From an uncultured Marvinbryantia sp. (GTDB taxonomy: Bacteria; Bacillota; Clostridia; Lachnospirales; Lachnospiraceae), in assembly GCA_937915375.1 (NCBI GenBank), contig CALDMO010000006.1:1-64000 (forward strand): a DNA stretch of 64,000 nucleotides. The letters are read 5' to 3'. Below the pieces are notes generated by a model. It was given only the letters and a program-made list of their open reading frames with translations, was not told the DNA's origin and did not search any database. The translations under genes and the position numbers were made by a program. How positions within the stretch are numbered: the first letter of the stretch is position 1; the number at the start of each line of letters is the position of its first letter. Below are positions 25,892 to 34,829 of this stretch, in pieces.

Positions 25892-26770
25892 ATGCAGGGA
25901 AAAATTGTGAAAGGAATTGCCGGATTTTATTATGTGCAGGCGCCGGAATCCGGTATTTATGAATGTAAGGCAAAAGGAATTTTCCGTAAGGAAAAACAAA
26001 AACCGCTGGTGGGCGATAATGTAGAGCTGAGTGTACTTGATGAGGCGGAGCGCTTGGGAAACATTGACCGTATCCTGCCGCGCAGGAATGAACTGATTCG
26101 TCCGGCAGTAGCCAATATTGATCAGGCTCTGGTGATTTTTGCGGGAGCCAGACCGAAACCGAATCTGAATCTGCTGGATCGCTTTCTGGTGTCGATGGAA
26201 ATGCAGGGGGTCAGTTCGGTGATCTGCTTTAATAAGCAGGATGTGATCAGTGAGGCGGAAAAAGCGCAGTTGCAGAGAATTTATGAAAAATGCGGCTGCA
26301 AGGTGATTTTTACGAGTGCGCTTTTCGAGGAAGGTCTGGATGCAATCCGGGCGATTTTGAAAGATAAGACGACGGCGGTCGCGGGACCGTCCGGGGTGGG
26401 AAAATCTTCGCTGGTAAATTTGCTGTCGCCTCACGCACAGATGGAGACAGGAGAAATCAGCGCTAAGATTGACCGAGGCAGACATACCACACGGCATTCT
26501 GAGATTTTCTGGATTGAGGGAAATACATATATCTGCGATACGCCGGGATTTAGTTCCCTGGCAGTGTGGGAAATGGAAAAAGAAGAACTCAAAGATTGTT
26601 TTCCGGAGTTTGAGGCGTATGCGCCGGAGTGTCGTTTCCTTGGCTGTACACATACACACGAACCGGGCTGCGGTGTAAAGGAAGCACTGGAGCAGGGAAA
26701 AATAAGCCGTGAGCGGTATGATAATTATTTGGAAATGTATAACGAATTAAAACAAAAAAGAAGATACTAG
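25892..26770 (+). CDS. rsgA: Ribosome small-subunit-dependent GTPase A
   Basis: A circularly permuted GTPase that checks late 30S assembly. 292 residues: an N-terminal OB fold (about 1-65), the permuted G domain with G4 NKQD first, then G1 GPSGVGKSSL and G3 DTPGFS, and a C-terminal zinc site (CRFLGCTHTHEPGCGVKEAL: Cys-Cys-His-Cys). ATG 25892 follows the pknB stop closely with only a weak binding site, so reinitiation is likely. Confidence 0.95.
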   Translation: MQGKIVKGIAGFYYVQAPESGIYECKAKGIFRKEKQKPLVGDNVELSVLDEAERLGNIDRILPRRNELIRPAVANIDQALVIFAGARPKPNLNLLDRFLVSMEMQGVSSVICFNKQDVISEAEKAQLQRIYEKCGCKVIFTSALFEEGLDAIRAILKDKTTAVAGPSGVGKSSLVNLLSPHAQMETGEISAKIDRGRHTTRHSEIFWIEGNTYICDTPGFSSLAVWEMEKEELKDCFPEFEAYAPECRFLGCTHTHEPGCGVKEALEQGKISRERYDNYLEMYNELKQKRRY

Positions 26771-26781
26771 GGGGAAAAGTT

Positions 26782-27432
26782 ATGAACTTACTGTCACCAT
26801 CCATTCTGGCGGCGGATTTTTCAAAGCTGGGTGAGCAGATCAGACTGGCGGATGAAGCGGGAGCGGATTATATTCACATTGATGTGATGGACGGAATGTT
26901 TGTTCCGAGTATTTCTTTTGGGATGCCGGTCATCACTGGAATCCGCAGCGTTACAAAAAAAATATTTGATGTGCATCTGATGGTGCAGGATCCGGAACGC
27001 TACCTGGAGGATTTTGTCAAATGCGGTGCGGATTCGATCACTGTGCACGCGGAAGCGTGCCGTCATCTGGATCGTACGCTGTCTCAGATAAGAGAACTGG
27101 GAGTAAGAAGCGGCGTTGCGCTCAATCCGGCGACTCCGCTGTGTGCGCTTGATTATGTGCTGGATAAAACCGATATGGTACTTCTCATGACAGTGAATCC
27201 GGGGTTTGGCGGTCAAAAATTTATTGAGAGCAGCTTGGCAAAAATCAGAGCGCTTCGTGAACGTATCGAGAGAGAAAAACGTGCCGTGGATATTCAGGTG
27301 GATGGCGGCATTAATGCAAAAACGCTTCCGCTTGTTTTGGAAGCCGGGGCAAATGTGATCGTAGCGGGATCTGCCGTTTTCGGTGGCGATATCGCTTCAA
27401 ATGTATCTGCACTAAAGGACATGATGGAATGA
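26782..27432 (+). CDS. rpe: Ribulose-phosphate 3-epimerase
   Basis: Interconverts ribulose-5-phosphate and xylulose-5-phosphate in the pentose phosphate pathway. A 216-residue TIM barrel: SPSILAADFSKLGEQI, IHIDVMDGMFVPSISFG (metal-binding His and catalytic Asp), DVHLMVQDPE, TVNPGFGGQKFI and the phosphate-binding VDGGINAKT, then AGSAVFGG. A GGGGGAAAAG site precedes the ATG. It overlaps thiN by 4 bases. Confidence 0.96.
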   Translation: MNLLSPSILAADFSKLGEQIRLADEAGADYIHIDVMDGMFVPSISFGMPVITGIRSVTKKIFDVHLMVQDPERYLEDFVKCGADSITVHAEACRHLDRTLSQIRELGVRSGVALNPATPLCALDYVLDKTDMVLLMTVNPGFGGQKFIESSLAKIRALRERIEREKRAVDIQVDGGINAKTLPLVLEAGANVIVAGSAVFGGDIASNVSALKDMME

Positions 27433-28073
27433 ATACATTAATTATTAATGGGGGCAATATCGATTTTGATTTTGCCCTTGCTTTTATGAAAAATGAGAAG
27501 TTTGAATTTGTGATTGCGGCTGATAAGGGCATGGAGTTCGCCCAAAAGGCAGGTGTCCGTCCGGATCTGATCGTCGGAGATTTTGATTCCGGCAGGCAGA
27601 CGGCGCTGCAGTATTTCCGTGAACAGGAGGTGGAAATTCGAACCTTTCGACCGGAAAAGGATTCCACCGATATGGAGATCGCTATGTTGGCGGCTGTTGA
27701 ACGGGGCAGTACGCGGATCACAGTACTTGGTGCGAGCGGCAGCCGACTGGATCATGTGCTCGGCAGTATAAAAAATCTGACGATTGCCGCCAAAGCGGGG
27801 GTGCCCTGTGTGCTTGTTGACCGAAACAATCGGGTTCGCTTGATGGAACGGCCGTTTTCCATAAAAAAAGAAGAACAGTTCGGGAAATATGTGTCTCTGC
27901 TCGCTTTCGCAGAGCCGGTTACGGGAATAAATCTGAAAGGATTTTTTTATCCGCTGGCGGGATATACTATGGAAAGCGGGGATGCTATTGGGATCAGCAA
28001 TGAAATTACAGATGAGGAAGCATTTGTTGAATTTATGACGGGAAGATTGTTGGTGATCGAATCCAGAGATTAA
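27429..28073 (+). CDS. thiN: Thiamine diphosphokinase
   Basis: Converts thiamine to thiamine diphosphate using ATP. 214 residues. Visible: ADKGMEFAQKAGVRPDLIVGDFDS (GDFDS metal motif), FRPEKDSTDMEIA, LGASGSRLDHVLGSI, and a C-terminal beta-rich domain (VSLLAFAEPVTGINLKGFFY). ATGA overlaps the rpe stop. rpe-thiN next to rsgA is a conserved Firmicute order. It is the last gene of the tight string; the next gene has its own likely promoter. Confidence 0.93.
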   Translation: MNTLIINGGNIDFDFALAFMKNEKFEFVIAADKGMEFAQKAGVRPDLIVGDFDSGRQTALQYFREQEVEIRTFRPEKDSTDMEIAMLAAVERGSTRITVLGASGSRLDHVLGSIKNLTIAAKAGVPCVLVDRNNRVRLMERPFSIKKEEQFGKYVSLLAFAEPVTGINLKGFFYPLAGYTMESGDAIGISNEITDEEAFVEFMTGRLLVIESRD

Positions 28074-28115
28074 AATTTTTGTCAGATTCTGTCGGAATTC
28101 GGCGGTTGAAATTGC

Positions 28116-28145
28116 TTGCTAATTTGTCGTTTCCTGTGCTAAACT
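28116..28145 (+). promoter_or_regulatory. Candidate promoter of ychF
   Basis: TTGCTA (28116-28121), an 18-base spacer, TAAACT (28140-28145) with a TGC extended -10, in the 119-base gap between thiN and ychF. Confidence 0.45.
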
Positions 28146-28192
28146 GTTTGAAGAACAAAAGAAAAGGATTTTTTTGGAGGATAAGATAGAAA

Positions 28193-29290
28193 ATGAAACT
28201 TGGAATTGTAGGATTACCAAATGTCGGTAAAAGTACGTTATTTAATTCACTGACAAAAGCAGGCGCGGAATCTGCGAATTATCCGTTCTGTACGATTGAC
28301 CCGAATGTTGGCATTGTAACCGTGCCGGATGAAAGATTGAATAAATTGGCTGCGCTTTATAATTCTGCTAAGGTAACGCCGGCAGTAATTGAATTTGTGG
28401 ACATTGCTGGTCTGGTAAAGGGAGCCTCCCACGGCGAAGGCCTTGGAAATCAGTTTCTGGCGAATATTCGCGAAGTAGATGCTATTGTACATGTAGTACG
28501 TTGTTTTGAGGATACAAATGTTATTCATGTGGATGGCAGCGTGGATCCGGCGCGCGATATTGAAACGATCAATCTGGAACTGATTTTTTCAGATATTGAA
28601 ATTCTGGAACGCCGTATCGCCAAAACCTCTAAAGGAGCCAGAAATGATAAAACACTGGCAAAAGAACTGGAATTGCTGAACAGATTGAAAGCGCATTTGG
28701 AAGATGGGAAAACAGCAGCATCTTTTGCGACAGACGATGAGGAGGAACAGGTATGGCTTGCTTCTTATAATCTGCTGACTGGAAAACCGGTGATTTTCGC
28801 GGCAAATGTGGCTGAGGATGATCTGGCGGATGATGGCGCTTCGAATAAATATGTACAGGCCGTTCGCGAATTGGCCAAAGAACAGAACAGCGAGGTATTT
28901 GTAATCTGTGCGCAGATCGAGCAGGAAATTGCCGAACTGGAAGAAGATGAAAAGAAAATGTTTCTCGAGGATCTGGGACTTTCCCAGTCCGGCTTGGAAA
29001 AATTGATTCAGGCAAGCTATCGTCTGCTGGGACTGATCAGTTATCTGACGGCGGGAGAACCGGAAACACGCGCATGGACGATTAAAGTCGGAACCAAGGC
29101 GCCGCAGGCGGCTGGGAAAATTCATTCTGATTTTGAAAGAGGATTTATTCGAGCTGAAGTTGTCAATTATCAGGATCTTCTGGACTGCGGCAGTCTTGCG
29201 GCAGCTAAAGAAAAAGGTCTGGTAGGACTGGAAGGAAAAGAATATGTCGTAAAAGACGGCGATGTGATTTTGTTTAGATTTAATGTGTAG
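28193..29290 (+). CDS. ychF: Redox-regulated P-loop ATPase YchF (OLA1 family)
   Basis: A ribosome-associated Obg-family P-loop NTPase that prefers ATP. 365 residues: G1 GLPNVGKSTLFN, FCTIDPNVGIV, G3 DIAGLVKGASHGEGLGNQFL, HVVRCFED, FAANVAEDD at the G4 position (a non-GTP-specific motif, as expected for YchF), and a C-terminal TGS-like domain (AWTIKVGTKAPQAAGKIHSD, YVVKDGDVILFRF). A GGAGG site lies before ATG 28193. lgt follows after 110 bases with no terminator seen. Confidence 0.96.
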   Translation: MKLGIVGLPNVGKSTLFNSLTKAGAESANYPFCTIDPNVGIVTVPDERLNKLAALYNSAKVTPAVIEFVDIAGLVKGASHGEGLGNQFLANIREVDAIVHVVRCFEDTNVIHVDGSVDPARDIETINLELIFSDIEILERRIAKTSKGARNDKTLAKELELLNRLKAHLEDGKTAASFATDDEEEQVWLASYNLLTGKPVIFAANVAEDDLADDGASNKYVQAVRELAKEQNSEVFVICAQIEQEIAELEEDEKKMFLEDLGLSQSGLEKLIQASYRLLGLISYLTAGEPETRAWTIKVGTKAPQAAGKIHSDFERGFIRAEVVNYQDLLDCGSLAAAKEKGLVGLEGKEYVVKDGDVILFRFNV

Positions 29291-29400
29291 TCGAAAATAA
29301 AGCAGATCAAACAGGTATTAGTTTGCTGCGGTTTGCAGACCGATGTTTGGCGAAGGTTTCTGTGAACGGAGTGAACAGCATATGATTTGGAGATGAGACT

Positions 29401-30297
29401 ATGAGTGAAGCGTCTATCTGGTTTCCTAACCTGGGACTGGTTTTGAAAAATGTGGGGAAGACGTTTGAGGTGTTCGGCCTGGAAATCGCCTTTTACGGTG
29501 TGGTGATCGCTCTGGCTATGCTTTTGGGGATTACATTGGTGATGGCGGTGGCAAAGCGGACCGGTCAGGATCAGGAGATGTACTTCGATGTTTCTCTGAT
29601 CACGATTGTGATTGCGCTGATTGGAGCGCGCCTTTATTACGTGGCGTTTTCTTGGGAGAATTATAGAGACAATCTGTTGGAGATTTTTAATATTCGCGGA
29701 GGCGGGCTGGCAATTTACGGTGGAGTGATTGCGGGAGCAGTTTCTGTTTATGTGTTTTCACGTCTGAAAAAGAAGAATTTCTTGCAGATGGGAGATACTA
29801 TCTGTCCCGGGCTGATTTTGGGTCAGGCAATTGGAAGATGGGGGAATTTTTTCAACCGAGAGGCATTCGGCGGATATACGGATGGTCTTTTGGCAATGGC
29901 GCTGCCGCAAAATGCTGTGCGGGCCGATGAAATCACGGCACAGATGTCACAGCATCTGCAGACGGTGGATGGTATCACGTTTATACAGGTGCACCCTACT
30001 TTTTTGTATGAGTCGTTATGGAATCTCGGCGTGTTGGCGCTTCTGTTGTTTTTTACCAAACGCAAGACATTTGACGGACAGATTGTTTTTCTGTATCTGG
30101 CGGGGTACGGTCTGGGACGATTCTGGATCGAAGGCCTGCGTACGGATCAGCTGCTGATCCCGGGAATTGGGATTCCGGTTTCACAGCTGCTGTCTTTGAT
30201 ATTGGTAATAGCGGCGGTTATTTTAACTGCTGTTTTAGCAAAACAAAGGAGGAATTCAAAAGATGAGCAGAATGGAATATCTGAAGAAAGAGATTGA
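29401..30297 (+). CDS. lgt: Prolipoprotein diacylglyceryl transferase
   Basis: Transfers diacylglyceryl from phosphatidylglycerol to the lipobox cysteine of prolipoproteins at the membrane. 298 residues, about seven membrane segments. Signature GQAIGRWGNFFNREAFG, with the conserved GGGLAIYGG and HPTFLYES. A rather long inserted loop (about residues 160-195) precedes HPTFLYE. ATG 29401 follows TTTGGAGATGAG. Its end overlaps the Spo0E-like gene by 35 bases. Confidence 0.95.
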   Translation: MSEASIWFPNLGLVLKNVGKTFEVFGLEIAFYGVVIALAMLLGITLVMAVAKRTGQDQEMYFDVSLITIVIALIGARLYYVAFSWENYRDNLLEIFNIRGGGLAIYGGVIAGAVSVYVFSRLKKKNFLQMGDTICPGLILGQAIGRWGNFFNREAFGGYTDGLLAMALPQNAVRADEITAQMSQHLQTVDGITFIQVHPTFLYESLWNLGVLALLLFFTKRKTFDGQIVFLYLAGYGLGRFWIEGLRTDQLLIPGIGIPVSQLLSLILVIAAVILTAVLAKQRRNSKDEQNGISEERD

Positions 30298-30412
30298 GAA
30301 AGAACGCAGAGTGTTAGATGAAATGCTGGCAACTATGCCGATGGAATCAGCATTGATGCAGAGTCAGAAGCTGGATCACCTGATGGAAGAGTATCTCGAT
30401 CTGGAACAGTGA
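30263..30412 (+). CDS. Spo0E-like aspartyl-phosphate phosphatase, 49 residues
   Basis: A very short gene starting at ATG 30263, 10 bases after AAAGGAGG, overlapping the end of lgt in another frame and stopping with TGA at 30410-30412. The product is a helix-loop-helix peptide: an N-terminal helix (EYLKKEIEKERRVLDEML), then SQKLDHLMEEYLDLEQ, which matches the SxxLDxLIxxY signature of Spo0E family phosphatases. These dephosphorylate Spo0A-P or related regulators and delay sporulation. No binding partner is encoded nearby. The target is inferred from the family. A terminator follows. Confidence 0.78.
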   Translation: MSRMEYLKKEIEKERRVLDEMLATMPMESALMQSQKLDHLMEEYLDLEQ

Positions 30413-30487
30413 TTTCCCCCACTATTTGACAAAAAACAAGATGTAGTGAACAAAAGATAAAAGAAAACGATATGTTGTAACATGGAA

Positions 30488-30515
30488 AAGTGCCTGAATT
30501 TCAGGCGCTTTTTCT
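30488..30515 (+). terminator. Terminator before the dcw cluster
   Basis: A 10-bp stem, AAGTGCCTGA (30488-30497) with TCAGGCGCTT (30501-30510), one G-T pair, a triloop and a short T-rich tail. Confidence 0.8.
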
Positions 30516-30547
30516 TTGATAAAAATAGTAAATATTAAAAAAAATAC

Positions 30548-30576
30548 TTGTCAATTTAAGTGAAGTGGGGTATTCT
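30548..30576 (+). promoter_or_regulatory. Promoter of the dcw cluster (Pmra)
   Basis: TTGTCA (30548-30553), a 17-base spacer, TATTCT (30571-30576). The MraZ boxes begin 11 bases downstream, close to the predicted start. Confidence 0.7.
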
Positions 30577-30586
30577 ATATACGTAA

Positions 30587-30621
30587 GTGGTGACAAGTGG
30601 TAGATTGTGGTGCAAAATGGG
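30587..30621 (+). promoter_or_regulatory. MraZ-box operator: GTGGT repeats every 10 bp
   Basis: GTGGT at 30587, 30597 and 30607, each separated by 5 bases, plus a degenerate ATGGG at 30617. In studied bacteria MraZ binds tandem GTG-containing boxes with this 10-bp spacing upstream of its own gene. Position between the promoter and mraZ fits autoregulation. Confidence 0.85.
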
Positions 30622-30696
30622 ACGAAAATGGTTTTGCAGACAGTTTTCCACCGCAGCGTGAAATCGGCGATGCGAAAGGAAAGCAGGTGTGTCTAT

Positions 30697-31128
30697 ATGT
30701 TCATGGGCGAATATAATCATGCGATAGATACCAAAGGCAGACTGATTATCCCTTCCAAATTCCGAGAGGAATTGGGTGAAGAATTTGTTGTGACAAAGGG
30801 ATTGGATGGCTGTCTGTTTGTATTTCCAAATGAAGCATGGCAGGAATTTGAAAACAAACTGCGCAGTTTACCGCTGGCAAATAAAAGCGCAAGACAATTC
30901 TCACGTTTCTTTGTAGCGGGAGCTTCGTCGTGTGAACTGGACAAGCAGGGGAGAATTCTTTTACCTTCAAGTTTAAGAGAATTTGCCGGTCTGGAAAAAG
31001 AAGTTGTGCTTACTGGTATGCTCAACCGTGTTGAGATTTGGAGTAAGGAAAAATGGCTGGAGAATAATTCATATGATGATATGGATGAAATAGCGGAACA
31101 GATGATGGATTTAGGGCTGTCCATATAG
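30697..31128 (+). CDS. mraZ: Transcriptional regulator MraZ
   Basis: A SpoVT/AbrB-fold regulator of the division and cell wall cluster. 143 residues, the usual length. Two AbrB-like halves are visible: FMGEYNHAIDTKGRLIIPSK with FREELG, and SSCELDKQGRILLPSSLREFAG; DTKGR and DKQGR are the paired DNA-contact motifs. ATG 30697 lies 8 bases after AGGTG; a further ATG at 30703 is possible. It sits directly downstream of its apparent operator. rsmH follows after 15 bases. Confidence 0.96.
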   Translation: MFMGEYNHAIDTKGRLIIPSKFREELGEEFVVTKGLDGCLFVFPNEAWQEFENKLRSLPLANKSARQFSRFFVAGASSCELDKQGRILLPSSLREFAGLEKEVVLTGMLNRVEIWSKEKWLENNSYDDMDEIAEQMMDLGLSI

Positions 31129-31143
31129 CCTGGGGAGGACTGT

Positions 31144-32082
31144 ATGACATTTCAGCACAAATCAGTACTTTTAGAGGAGACGATTGAGTCTCTGAAAATC
31201 AAACCGGATGGGATTTATGTAGACGGCACACTTGGCGGCGGTGGACATTCTTATGAAATATGTAAAAGACTGTCCAGCAAAGGAAGGCTGATCGGGATTG
31301 ATCAGGATGCCGCGGCGATTGAGGCTGCGGGAAAGCGCTTAGGGGAGTTTAAAGATAAAGTAACCATTATCCGCAGTAACTATTGCGAGATGAAACATCA
31401 ACTGGCAGACATAGGAGTGACATCAGTAGATGGGATCATTTTGGATCTTGGTGTATCCTCCTACCAACTGGATACGGCAGACCGCGGCTTTACCTATCGT
31501 GAAGACGTACCGCTGGACATGCGGATGGATCAGCGCCAGACGCGTACGGCAAAGAATATTGTGAATGAGTACAGTGAAATGGAGCTTTACCGTATCATTC
31601 GTGATTACGGGGAGGACAAATTCGCAAAGAATATTGCCAAGCATATCGTCCGGGCACGGCAGGAAAAGGAACTGGAAACAACTGGGGAGTTAATTCAAGT
31701 GATAAAAGCGGCTATACCGATGAAAGTCCGTGCGGTTGGAGGACACCCGGCGAAAAAGACGTTCCAGGCTATACGGATCGAGTTAAATAATGAACTGGGA
31801 GTTTTGGAAGAATCGCTCGATGATATGATCGGACTTCTGAATGACGGAGGCAGACTTTGCATCATTACATTTCATTCGCTGGAGGATCGCATTGTGAAGA
31901 GCAATTTCCGCCGGAATGAAAATCCATGTACCTGTCCGAGGGAGTTTCCGGTATGTGTATGCGGGAAGAAATCAAAGGGGAGCGTGGTGACACGAAAACC
32001 GATTCTTCCGGGAGATAAAGAATTAGAGGAAAACAGCAGATCAAAGAGCGCAAAGCTGCGCGTCTTTGAACGAAAGAGATAA
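31144..32082 (+). CDS. rsmH: 16S rRNA (cytosine-1402-N4)-methyltransferase
   Basis: SAM-dependent N4 methylation of C1402 in the ribosomal P site. 312 residues. Visible: HKSVLLEETIESL, the SAM motif DGTLGGGGHSYEI, DLGVSSYQLDTADRGFTYR, PLDMRMDQ, KTFQAIRIELNNEL, and the C-terminal ITFHSLEDRIVK. A GGGGAGGAC site precedes ATG 31144. It is the second gene of the dcw cluster, as is usual, and ftsL follows after 14 bases. Confidence 0.97.
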   Translation: MTFQHKSVLLEETIESLKIKPDGIYVDGTLGGGGHSYEICKRLSSKGRLIGIDQDAAAIEAAGKRLGEFKDKVTIIRSNYCEMKHQLADIGVTSVDGIILDLGVSSYQLDTADRGFTYREDVPLDMRMDQRQTRTAKNIVNEYSEMELYRIIRDYGEDKFAKNIAKHIVRARQEKELETTGELIQVIKAAIPMKVRAVGGHPAKKTFQAIRIELNNELGVLEESLDDMIGLLNDGGRLCIITFHSLEDRIVKSNFRRNENPCTCPREFPVCVCGKKSKGSVVTRKPILPGDKELEENSRSKSAKLRVFERKR

Positions 32083-32096
32083 AAGGAGGGAGCAGT

Positions 32097-32606
32097 ATGT
32101 CAGGGACACGACAGACGAATGCCAGATATGCGCAGACACGTCGGGCTGGCAGCCGACAGTATACAACTACATATGTAGACGGCAATGTTGTGCGTCACCT
32201 GCAGACCGTTCCGAAACAGATGCCGGAGAGACATCGGCGTCAGAAAACACAGGTTGATACATTGAGAAACAGACAGAAGGCATTGCAGATGACAATGCCG
32301 TATGTTGTGTTTCTGAGCATTGCGGCAATCGCAACTGTATTTTTATGCGTTGCTTATTTAAAACTGCAGGCGGCAGGGATTACCTACCGCAGTGAGATTG
32401 CGGTGCTGGAAAGCAGAATCAGTACGATGCGTCTGGCAAACGACAACGCATATGAGGATGCGGTTTCTTCTGTGAATATGGAACAGGTGAAAGAAATTGC
32501 AGTCAATGATCTGGGTATGACTTATGCGAAGGAAGGACAGATCATTACATACAGCAGCCAGGACGGAGATTATATCCGACAGTATGGAGAAATCCCGACC
32601 GAATAG
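32097..32606 (+). CDS. ftsL: Cell division protein FtsL-like
   Basis: A 169-residue bitopic membrane protein: a basic cytoplasmic N-terminus (about 1-65), one membrane segment (about 67-90; PYVVFLSIAAIATVFLCVAYL) and an extracellular coiled-coil stretch (about 92-130; ITYRSEIAVLESRISTMRLANDNA), ending in a segment like the Ala-x-x-LGM region of FtsL (KEIAVNDLGMTYA). Sequence conservation in this family is poor; the call rests on topology, size and position between rsmH and the PBP. AAGGAGGGAG precedes the ATG. Confidence 0.85.
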   Translation: MSGTRQTNARYAQTRRAGSRQYTTTYVDGNVVRHLQTVPKQMPERHRRQKTQVDTLRNRQKALQMTMPYVVFLSIAAIATVFLCVAYLKLQAAGITYRSEIAVLESRISTMRLANDNAYEDAVSSVNMEQVKEIAVNDLGMTYAKEGQIITYSSQDGDYIRQYGEIPTE

Positions 32607-32623
32607 CGCAGGCAGGAGAAAGA

Positions 32624-34768
32624 ATGGCAGTAAGAAAAAAAAGAGAACAGAAATTTTCCAAGACAATGCAAATAAAGCTTATGGCTATATTTGCATTCGT
32701 TTTATTAGCGATGGTTGCGCTGAATCTTTTGATTGTGAACATTAACGCAAAAAGCGGAGACAAATACGCGAAGCGCGTACTTTCGCAGCAGACGTATGAC
32801 AGCCGTACCATCCCTTACCGCCGGGGTGAGATTACAGATCGCAACGGCAATCTTCTGGCCAAAAGTGAGAAGGTATATAATGTTGTCCTTGACTGTTTCG
32901 CAATCAACAGTATGGATTCTTACATTGAACCGACGATCCATGCCGTGTCAGAATGTTTTGACATTGAAGAGGCACAGGTGCGGGACCGTATCAGCGGCGA
33001 AGAAACAAGAGAAAGCCAATATCAGGTGATCAAACGAGAAATCTCTGCTGAGGAAAAGCAGGTTTTTGAGGACTATACAGATCTGTCAGATGGACGCAAG
33101 TTAAGCGATGAACAGCGAAAAGAATTGGAAAATGTGACAGGCGTGTGGTTTGAGGAAACGTATATCCGAAGCTATCCGATGAACAATCTGGCCTGCACGG
33201 TTCTGGGATTTGCAAACAAGCTTAATGATGGCATTTTTGGATTGGAAGCTTACTATACGGATATCCTGAACGGTGTAAATGGCCGAGAATACGGATATCT
33301 GAATGAAAATTATGAACTGCAGGAAAATATTATTGAGCCGAAGAATGGCAGCAGTTTGGTGATGACGCTGGATATGAATGTCCAGCAGGTGGTAGAAAAA
33401 TACATTGCCCAGTTTGAGGCAGAAAATTGTGACGGTCCGCAGGCGGAGACGCCGGGACGGGCCAGCAAAAATACTGCGGTAATCGTGGCAGATCCAAACA
33501 CCGGTGAGATTTTGGCAATGGCAACCGATAAAAGCTTTGATCTAAATGATCCGCAGAATCTTGACACCTGGTATACGGAAAAAGAGCAGGAAGCGATGTC
33601 GGAGGAAGAACGCTCCGAGGCGCTGAATGCGCTTTGGAATAATTATTGTGTTTCCGACGCGTTTGAAATCGGTTCTACCTACAAACCGGTTGTTGTTGCT
33701 TCTGCTCTTGATGCCGGCAGCGTGAACGAAGATTTCGGTATGACCTGTATCGGTTATCTGCAGCCGGTTCTGGAAGAAGAACCGATCAACTGTACATGGA
33801 CGCATGGAGAGGAAACACTCGGGGATATTATAAAGAATTCCTGCAACCCGGGCATGATGATGATCGCGCAGGCGATGGGCGTGGAAACCTTCTGTCGTTA
33901 TCAAGAAATGTTCGGATTCGGGAAACGGACCGGTATCGACCTCCCGAATGAGAATTCCGGCGTGGTATTCGATGAAAATAACATGCATATCATGGAGCTT
34001 TGTACGAGCAGTTTCGGTCAGGGTGAGACGGCAACGATGCTGCAGGAACTCGCGGCATTTAGCGCGGTTGTCAACGGCGGTTATTACTATAAACCGCATA
34101 TGGTGAAGCAAATCCTCGACGGAGACGGCGGCGTGGCGAAGAATATAGAACCGATATTGGTTTCACAGCCGGTATCGACAAAGACTTCTTATACATTGCG
34201 TGATTATTTGGAATTGGTTGTAACAGAGGGTACGGCAACGGACGCGCAGATTCCGGGGTATCGTATCGGCGGCAAGACCGGTACGGCAGAAAAACTTCCG
34301 CGAGGGAATAACAAGTATATTATTTCTTATATCGCGGCAGCGCCGATTGATGATCCGCAAGTGGTTGTCTATGCGGTTATCGATGAACCGAATATCGACA
34401 ATCAGGAAGACGGTTCCTACACAAAAAACATGGTAAAAAATATCATGTCAGAGATTCTGCCATATCTGGGGATTTATCCGACCGGGGAATTGACGGAGGA
34501 GGAAGAGGCAAGTCTCGGTGTGCAGCTGGAAAAAGAGGTGGAAACGGAAATCCAATATGTTTACGATGAGTGGGGCAATCTGCAGTATGATACGGAGACC
34601 TGGCAGCCGTTGACGGAAGTGGTCGTAATACAGGAGTCGGAAGTGGGTTCGACGCCAAATGAAAACCGTTATGGAAATGTAGCGCCTCCCGAGCAGCAGG
34701 GTGAACCTGAGATCGATGAAAATTATTTGGACAGTATGCCGTATGAGGAAGTGTACGGTACGCAATAA
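32624..34768 (+). CDS. ftsI: Division-type class B penicillin-binding protein (FtsI/PBP2B)
   Basis: Septal peptidoglycan transpeptidase. 714 residues: a basic N-terminus, a membrane anchor (about 18-40), the dimerisation domain beginning RGEITDRNGNLLA (about 67-80), and a transpeptidase domain with the catalytic Ser351 in STYK, SCN (406-408) and KTG (551-553; GGKTGTAEK). The C-terminal 110 residues (after YLGIYPTGEL) are acidic and Gln/Glu-rich. I see no PASTA domain. GGAGAAAG precedes ATG 32624. It is followed by a hairpin and then a second PBP, the tandem pbpB-spoVD arrangement of sporulating Firmicutes. Confidence 0.93.
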   Translation: MAVRKKREQKFSKTMQIKLMAIFAFVLLAMVALNLLIVNINAKSGDKYAKRVLSQQTYDSRTIPYRRGEITDRNGNLLAKSEKVYNVVLDCFAINSMDSYIEPTIHAVSECFDIEEAQVRDRISGEETRESQYQVIKREISAEEKQVFEDYTDLSDGRKLSDEQRKELENVTGVWFEETYIRSYPMNNLACTVLGFANKLNDGIFGLEAYYTDILNGVNGREYGYLNENYELQENIIEPKNGSSLVMTLDMNVQQVVEKYIAQFEAENCDGPQAETPGRASKNTAVIVADPNTGEILAMATDKSFDLNDPQNLDTWYTEKEQEAMSEEERSEALNALWNNYCVSDAFEIGSTYKPVVVASALDAGSVNEDFGMTCIGYLQPVLEEEPINCTWTHGEETLGDIIKNSCNPGMMMIAQAMGVETFCRYQEMFGFGKRTGIDLPNENSGVVFDENNMHIMELCTSSFGQGETATMLQELAAFSAVVNGGYYYKPHMVKQILDGDGGVAKNIEPILVSQPVSTKTSYTLRDYLELVVTEGTATDAQIPGYRIGGKTGTAEKLPRGNNKYIISYIAAAPIDDPQVVVYAVIDEPNIDNQEDGSYTKNMVKNIMSEILPYLGIYPTGELTEEEEASLGVQLEKEVETEIQYVYDEWGNLQYDTETWQPLTEVVVIQESEVGSTPNENRYGNVAPPEQQGEPEIDENYLDSMPYEEVYGTQ

Positions 34769-34775
34769 CGAACAT

Positions 34776-34829
34776 AACTTCGCAGAAGCATTCATAAACT
34801 GGAAAGAATAGCTTCTGCGGAGTTTTTTT
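34776..34829 (+). terminator. Terminator-like hairpin abutting the next start codon
   Basis: A 14-bp stem, 34776-34789 with 34811-34824 (one G-T pair), a 21-base loop and a T-run 34823-34829, immediately followed by the ATG at 34830. The 3' arm contains GGAG (34819-34822), the only visible ribosome binding site of the next gene. Confidence 0.8.
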
